Source: an uncultured Muribaculaceae bacterium (GTDB lineage: Bacteria; Bacteroidota; Bacteroidia; Bacteroidales; Muribaculaceae). Taken from it: a stretch of 24,503 nt of DNA. The notes under the pieces are model-generated. The model had not been told where the DNA came from. It did not search any database and saw only the letters and a list, made by a program, of their open reading frames with translations. This document shows, one piece after another, positions 21,413 through 24,503 of this stretch. The stretch lies in assembly GCA_958439725.1 (NCBI GenBank), contig CAUBWJ010000034.1, forward strand, positions 1-24,503. Direction: 5' to 3'. Numbering within the stretch: the stretch's first letter is position 1; each line of letters opens with the position of its first letter. Both the position numbers and the translations under genes were made by a program.

Positions 21413-23295
21413 AAAAGGAAGTATCAAATAACGCACCGGCCATAAGCCCGCGGTATGACCTGAAGCTTTATCTCCCCACATCGGTGAAGGAGATGAAACT
21501 GCTGGGGTGGGACCATGTGGATGTGGTGATATTCAGCGGCGACGCCTATGTGGACCATCCTTCGTTCGGCGCGGCCGTGATAGGGCGCACGCTGCAGGCC
21601 GCAGGCTATAATGTGGCGATAGTGCCGCAGCCGAACTGGACCGACGACCTGCGGGATTTCAAGAAATTCGGCGCTCCGAGGCTGTTTTTCGGGATTTCTC
21701 CGGGTGCTATGGACTCCATGGTGAACCATTACACGGCAGCCCGCAGACGGCGTTCAGACGACGCATACACTCCCGGCGGACGTCACGGAGCGCGTCCCGA
21801 CTACCCCTCGATAGTCTACACGGAAATATTACGCAAACTGTATCCCGACACGCCCATCATACTCGGTGGCATAGAAGGCTCCCTGAGACGACTTTCACAC
21901 TATGACTACTGGGAAGACCGTCTGCGCCCGTCGATTCTTCACGACGCGCCGGCCGACCTGCTTGTGTACGGAATGGGAGAGAAACCCGTGCTCGAAATAG
22001 CGCGCCGTCTGGCCGAGGGAGAGAGCATCCGCGAAATGGATTCCATACCGCAGACCGCATTGCTCACCGACGCTTCAGCGGTTCCCGACGCATCGGACGA
22101 CGACAACATCGTGCTCCATTCATTCGAAGAGTGTCTGGCACAGAAAAGGAATCAGGCCGAAAACTTCAAGCATATAGAACAGGAAAGCAACCGGATGGAG
22201 CCAAGGGCGGTCCTGTGGCAGAAAAACGGCACAAAGGCCGTAAAGGTGAATCCGATGCTTCCGCCAATGACCACGGGAGAGATCGACGCATCATTCGACC
22301 TGCCCTATACCCGCTACCCTCACCCGCGCTACAAAGGAAAGACAATTCCGGCATACGAAATGATACGCCACTCGGTCAACATGCACCGCGGCTGTTTCGG
22401 AGGATGCGCGTTCTGCACCATTTCGGCCCATCAGGGCAAACATATAGCTTCGAGATCGAAGGCTTCGATTGTAAACGAAGCGCGGAAAGTGACGCTGATG
22501 GACGACTTCAAGGGATACATCTCCGACCTCGGAGGCCCCTCGGCCAACATGTATTCACTTGGGGGACGCGACAGGAAAATCTGCGCGAAATGCCTGAGGC
22601 CTTCGTGTCTGCACCCCACTCCGTGCCCCAACCTCGACACAGACCATTCACGGTTGCTCGACGTTTATCACGCCGTGGACGCTCTGCCCGGAGTGAAAAA
22701 ATCGTTCATAGGCAGCGGCGTGAGATACGACCTGTCGATGCATCCCACCGGCTCTCCGCATATCGACGCCGTTAACCGGCGCTACAATGAGGAACTCATA
22801 ACCGACCACGTATCAGGCCGACTGAAAGTGGCTCCGGAGCATACCTCGGACGCCGTGCTGAAAATCATGCGCAAGCCGCCGTTCTCGCTCTTCCATGAGT
22901 TCAAAAAAATATTCGACCGCACCAACCGCACGCACGGACTGAAACAGCAGCTTATCCCCTACTTCATCTCCTCGCATCCCGGCTGCCACGAAACCGATAT
23001 GGCCGAACTGGCCGTGGAGACAAAAGAAATGGATTTCCATCTGGAGCAGGTGCAGGACTTCACACCTACGCCTATGACCGTAGCCACGGAAATTTATTAT
23101 ACCGGAATCCATCCCTATACGGGCGAGAAGGTATATACGGCACGGACTCGCGACGAGAAACTGGCCCAACGCCAATATTTCTTCTGGTATGACAAGACGT
23201 ACAGGCCCGGAATCATACGGTCGCTGAACCGGCTGCACCGCCCCGACCTCATTGCCAAACTGTATCCTCCCTACAAAAACTCAACGCGCAAATAA
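21409..23295 (+). CDS. ygiQ: YgiQ-family radical SAM protein (UPF0313)
   Basis: A 628-residue YgiQ-type radical SAM protein. The N-terminal part (about 35-100) has DVVIFSGDAYVDHPSFGAAV, a cobalamin-binding-like fold typical of the family. The radical SAM cluster motif is C329, C333 and C336 in HRGCFGGCAFCTISAHQGK. A second group of cysteines (C392, C395, C400, C406) lies within ICAKCLRPSC and the following residues, which is usual for YgiQ and may hold another metal site. The reaction is not known. The gene overlaps uvrB by four bases, so the two are co-translated, but a shared role in repair is not shown. The fucosidase gene starts 25 bases downstream. Confidence 0.93.
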   Translation: MKKEVSNNAPAISPRYDLKLYLPTSVKEMKLLGWDHVDVVIFSGDAYVDHPSFGAAVIGRTLQAAGYNVAIVPQPNWTDDLRDFKKFGAPRLFFGISPGAMDSMVNHYTAARRRRSDDAYTPGGRHGARPDYPSIVYTEILRKLYPDTPIILGGIEGSLRRLSHYDYWEDRLRPSILHDAPADLLVYGMGEKPVLEIARRLAEGESIREMDSIPQTALLTDASAVPDASDDDNIVLHSFEECLAQKRNQAENFKHIEQESNRMEPRAVLWQKNGTKAVKVNPMLPPMTTGEIDASFDLPYTRYPHPRYKGKTIPAYEMIRHSVNMHRGCFGGCAFCTISAHQGKHIASRSKASIVNEARKVTLMDDFKGYISDLGGPSANMYSLGGRDRKICAKCLRPSCLHPTPCPNLDTDHSRLLDVYHAVDALPGVKKSFIGSGVRYDLSMHPTGSPHIDAVNRRYNEELITDHVSGRLKVAPEHTSDAVLKIMRKPPFSLFHEFKKIFDRTNRTHGLKQQLIPYFISSHPGCHETDMAELAVETKEMDFHLEQVQDFTPTPMTVATEIYYTGIHPYTGEKVYTARTRDEKLAQRQYFFWYDKTYRPGIIRSLNRLHRPDLIAKLYPPYKNSTRK

Positions 23296-23300
23296 AAACC

Positions 23301-23322
23301 AAACCAATCATAAACCAATCAT
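23301..23322 (+). repeat. Perfect tandem 11-bp repeat over the fucosidase start codon
   Basis: AAACCAATCAT occurs twice with no spacer (23301-23311 and 23312-23322). The second copy ends in the first two bases of the fucosidase ATG. It is A- and C-rich like many Bacteroidetes leaders and probably arose by slippage. There is no -7 box in the gap, so the fucosidase gene may depend on read-through from uvrB-ygiQ. Confidence 0.7.
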
Positions 23323-24503
23323 GAAACTAAAAACATTATTAGCAACCGCGACACTCCTGGCTACCGGAAGTGCCGTCGCCGAAAAAACCGCTCTGAACTG
23401 GGAGCAGCTACGCGAGCATTACCAGTGTCCCGAATGGTTCGCCGACGCACGTCTGGGCATCTGGTGCCACTGGGGAGCGCAGACCGCTCCGGCCGAAGGC
23501 GGAGGCTGGTATGCCCGACACATGTTCATGCCAGATGTGAAAAACGAGGACTGGGGTAAAAACGCCTACAAATATCATTGCGAGACCTACGGACATCCAT
23601 CGGAACACGGCTACATAGACGTGCTTGATTCATGGAAAGCCGAGAATCTGGATACAGACTCGCTGATACACTACTTCCAGAATATCGGAGCGAAGTATTT
23701 CATGATTCTCGCCAACCATCATGACCACTTTGACAACTGGAACTCCAAATATCATGAATGGAATTCGGTGAACGCCGGACCGCACCGCGACATCGTGGGT
23801 GAATTCTCGAAATCGGCCAAGAAATACGGGATGCCGTTCTGTGTAAGCTCACATGACGACCGATACCTATGGTGGTTCCAGCCCGCATTCGGATGCGACA
23901 CGGCAGGCGCATACGCCGGACGCCCCTATGAAGGCCGCAAGACCAAAGCTGACGGAAAAGGAAAATGGTGGGAGGGCATGGATCCGGCCAACCTTTATGG
24001 AATTCCTCCGGAGCAGCGCACGCCACAGTGGGAAGACTCAGTGAAACGTCATTGGCTCCAGAGGCACAAACAGCTTGTGACGGACTACGACGTGGATATG
24101 CTGTGGTTTGACGGATTCGGATTCCCCTATGGCGACTACGGCAAAGAACTATGCACATACTACTATAACCTCCGGCTCGGCAATGACGGCAAAATCCATG
24201 GCGCCGTGGCGGGAAAAATAAGTAACGAACCGTCGACAATCCGCGATATAGAGTGCGGCGGCTCCGATACCATTCTTTCCGAGCCCTGGCAAGGTACGCT
24301 CACGCCGAACTCATGGTTCTACAAGGTTGAGAAACCCATGAACCACAGCGCCAGAACCATTCTGGAGATGCTCGTGGACATGAACAGCAAAAACGGCAAT
24401 CTGATGCTGAATGTGGAGCTTCAGCCTGACGGCACCATCCCTCCGGGACACCGCATGATGCTTGACCAGGTAGGAGAATGGATGAAGATAAACGGCGAGG
24501 CAG
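23321..24503 (+). CDS. GH29 alpha-L-fucosidase, 3' end beyond the window
   Basis: An open frame of 394 codons with no stop up to the window edge. A signal peptide of about 20 residues (cut after AVA) sends it to the periplasm or beyond. Family marks of glycoside hydrolase 29 are GIWCHWGAQTAPAEGGGWYA (about 46-65), NHHDHFDNWNS (about 132-142), WNSVNAGPHRDIVGEF (147-162), the nucleophile region MLWFDGFG with Asp264, and LMLNVELQPDGTIPP (361-375). The usual KHHDGF is changed to NHHDHF. It should release alpha-linked fucose from glycans such as mucin or milk sugars, fitting a gut habitat. No susC/susD pair lies upstream, so it looks like a lone glycosidase, though a locus could continue downstream. 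Confidence 0.93.
   Translation, partial: MKLKTLLATATLLATGSAVAEKTALNWEQLREHYQCPEWFADARLGIWCHWGAQTAPAEGGGWYARHMFMPDVKNEDWGKNAYKYHCETYGHPSEHGYIDVLDSWKAENLDTDSLIHYFQNIGAKYFMILANHHDHFDNWNSKYHEWNSVNAGPHRDIVGEFSKSAKKYGMPFCVSSHDDRYLWWFQPAFGCDTAGAYAGRPYEGRKTKADGKGKWWEGMDPANLYGIPPEQRTPQWEDSVKRHWLQRHKQLVTDYDVDMLWFDGFGFPYGDYGKELCTYYYNLRLGNDGKIHGAVAGKISNEPSTIRDIECGGSDTILSEPWQGTLTPNSWFYKVEKPMNHSARTILEMLVDMNSKNGNLMLNVELQPDGTIPPGHRMMLDQVGEWMKINGEA

Overview
The window looks like chromosome from a Bacteroidales bacterium, most likely of the Muribaculaceae type. The evidence is five good matches to the Bacteroidetes -7 promoter box (TAnnTTTG), translation starts without clear Shine-Dalgarno sequences, a lipoprotein with an acidic Bacteroidetes-style surface-export tail, DUF4230 proteins and a Bacteroidetes-type hmu locus, in a fairly GC-rich background. 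The genus is inference. I found no rRNA, tRNA, CRISPR array, insertion sequence or origin.

Positions 1-930 are visibly AT-rich and carry an unrecognised two-gene unit on the minus strand, with the second gene cut by the window edge. Around it is about 0.5 kb without a gene, scattered with small inverted repeats. This AT-rich block ends at a degenerate 9-bp minisatellite (942-1086), followed by three G-rich 21-bp repeats (1107-1169). The last of these repeats is the 3' end of a threonine-aldolase-family gene on the minus strand. A divergent DUF1232 gene follows and ends in two hairpins.

The centrepiece is a seven-gene plus-strand unit (2888-12996) that matches the hmu haem-iron acquisition locus of Porphyromonas and Bacteroides. 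It encodes a PepSY-type membrane protein, a surface lipoprotein in the slot used by hmuY, a TonB-dependent receptor (hmuR), a doubly membrane-anchored CobN-like chelatase (hmuS), a polytopic membrane protein (hmuT), a MotA/TolQ/ExbB-type protein (hmuU) and a DUF2149 protein (hmuV). The last four genes are joined by three identical 4-base ATGA overlaps. The implied path is haem capture outside, receptor import powered by an ExbB-like motor, and iron removal from porphyrin at the periplasmic face of the inner membrane. The PepSY protein could act as a redox or transport accessory. Receptor and lipoprotein are rich in methionine where the Porphyromonas proteins use histidine.

From 13056 on the genes are mostly housekeeping: purT on the plus strand, then a minus-strand block (two DUF4230 paralogues, a SpoU-family rRNA/tRNA methyltransferase and radA), a divergent ClC-type chloride transporter, and the uvrB-ygiQ pair. 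A GH29 alpha-L-fucosidase begins 25 bases after ygiQ and runs off the window. A second 9-bp minisatellite fills the gap between the chloride channel gene and uvrB. Its layout resembles the first array: GGA every nine bases, then a G-rich tail.
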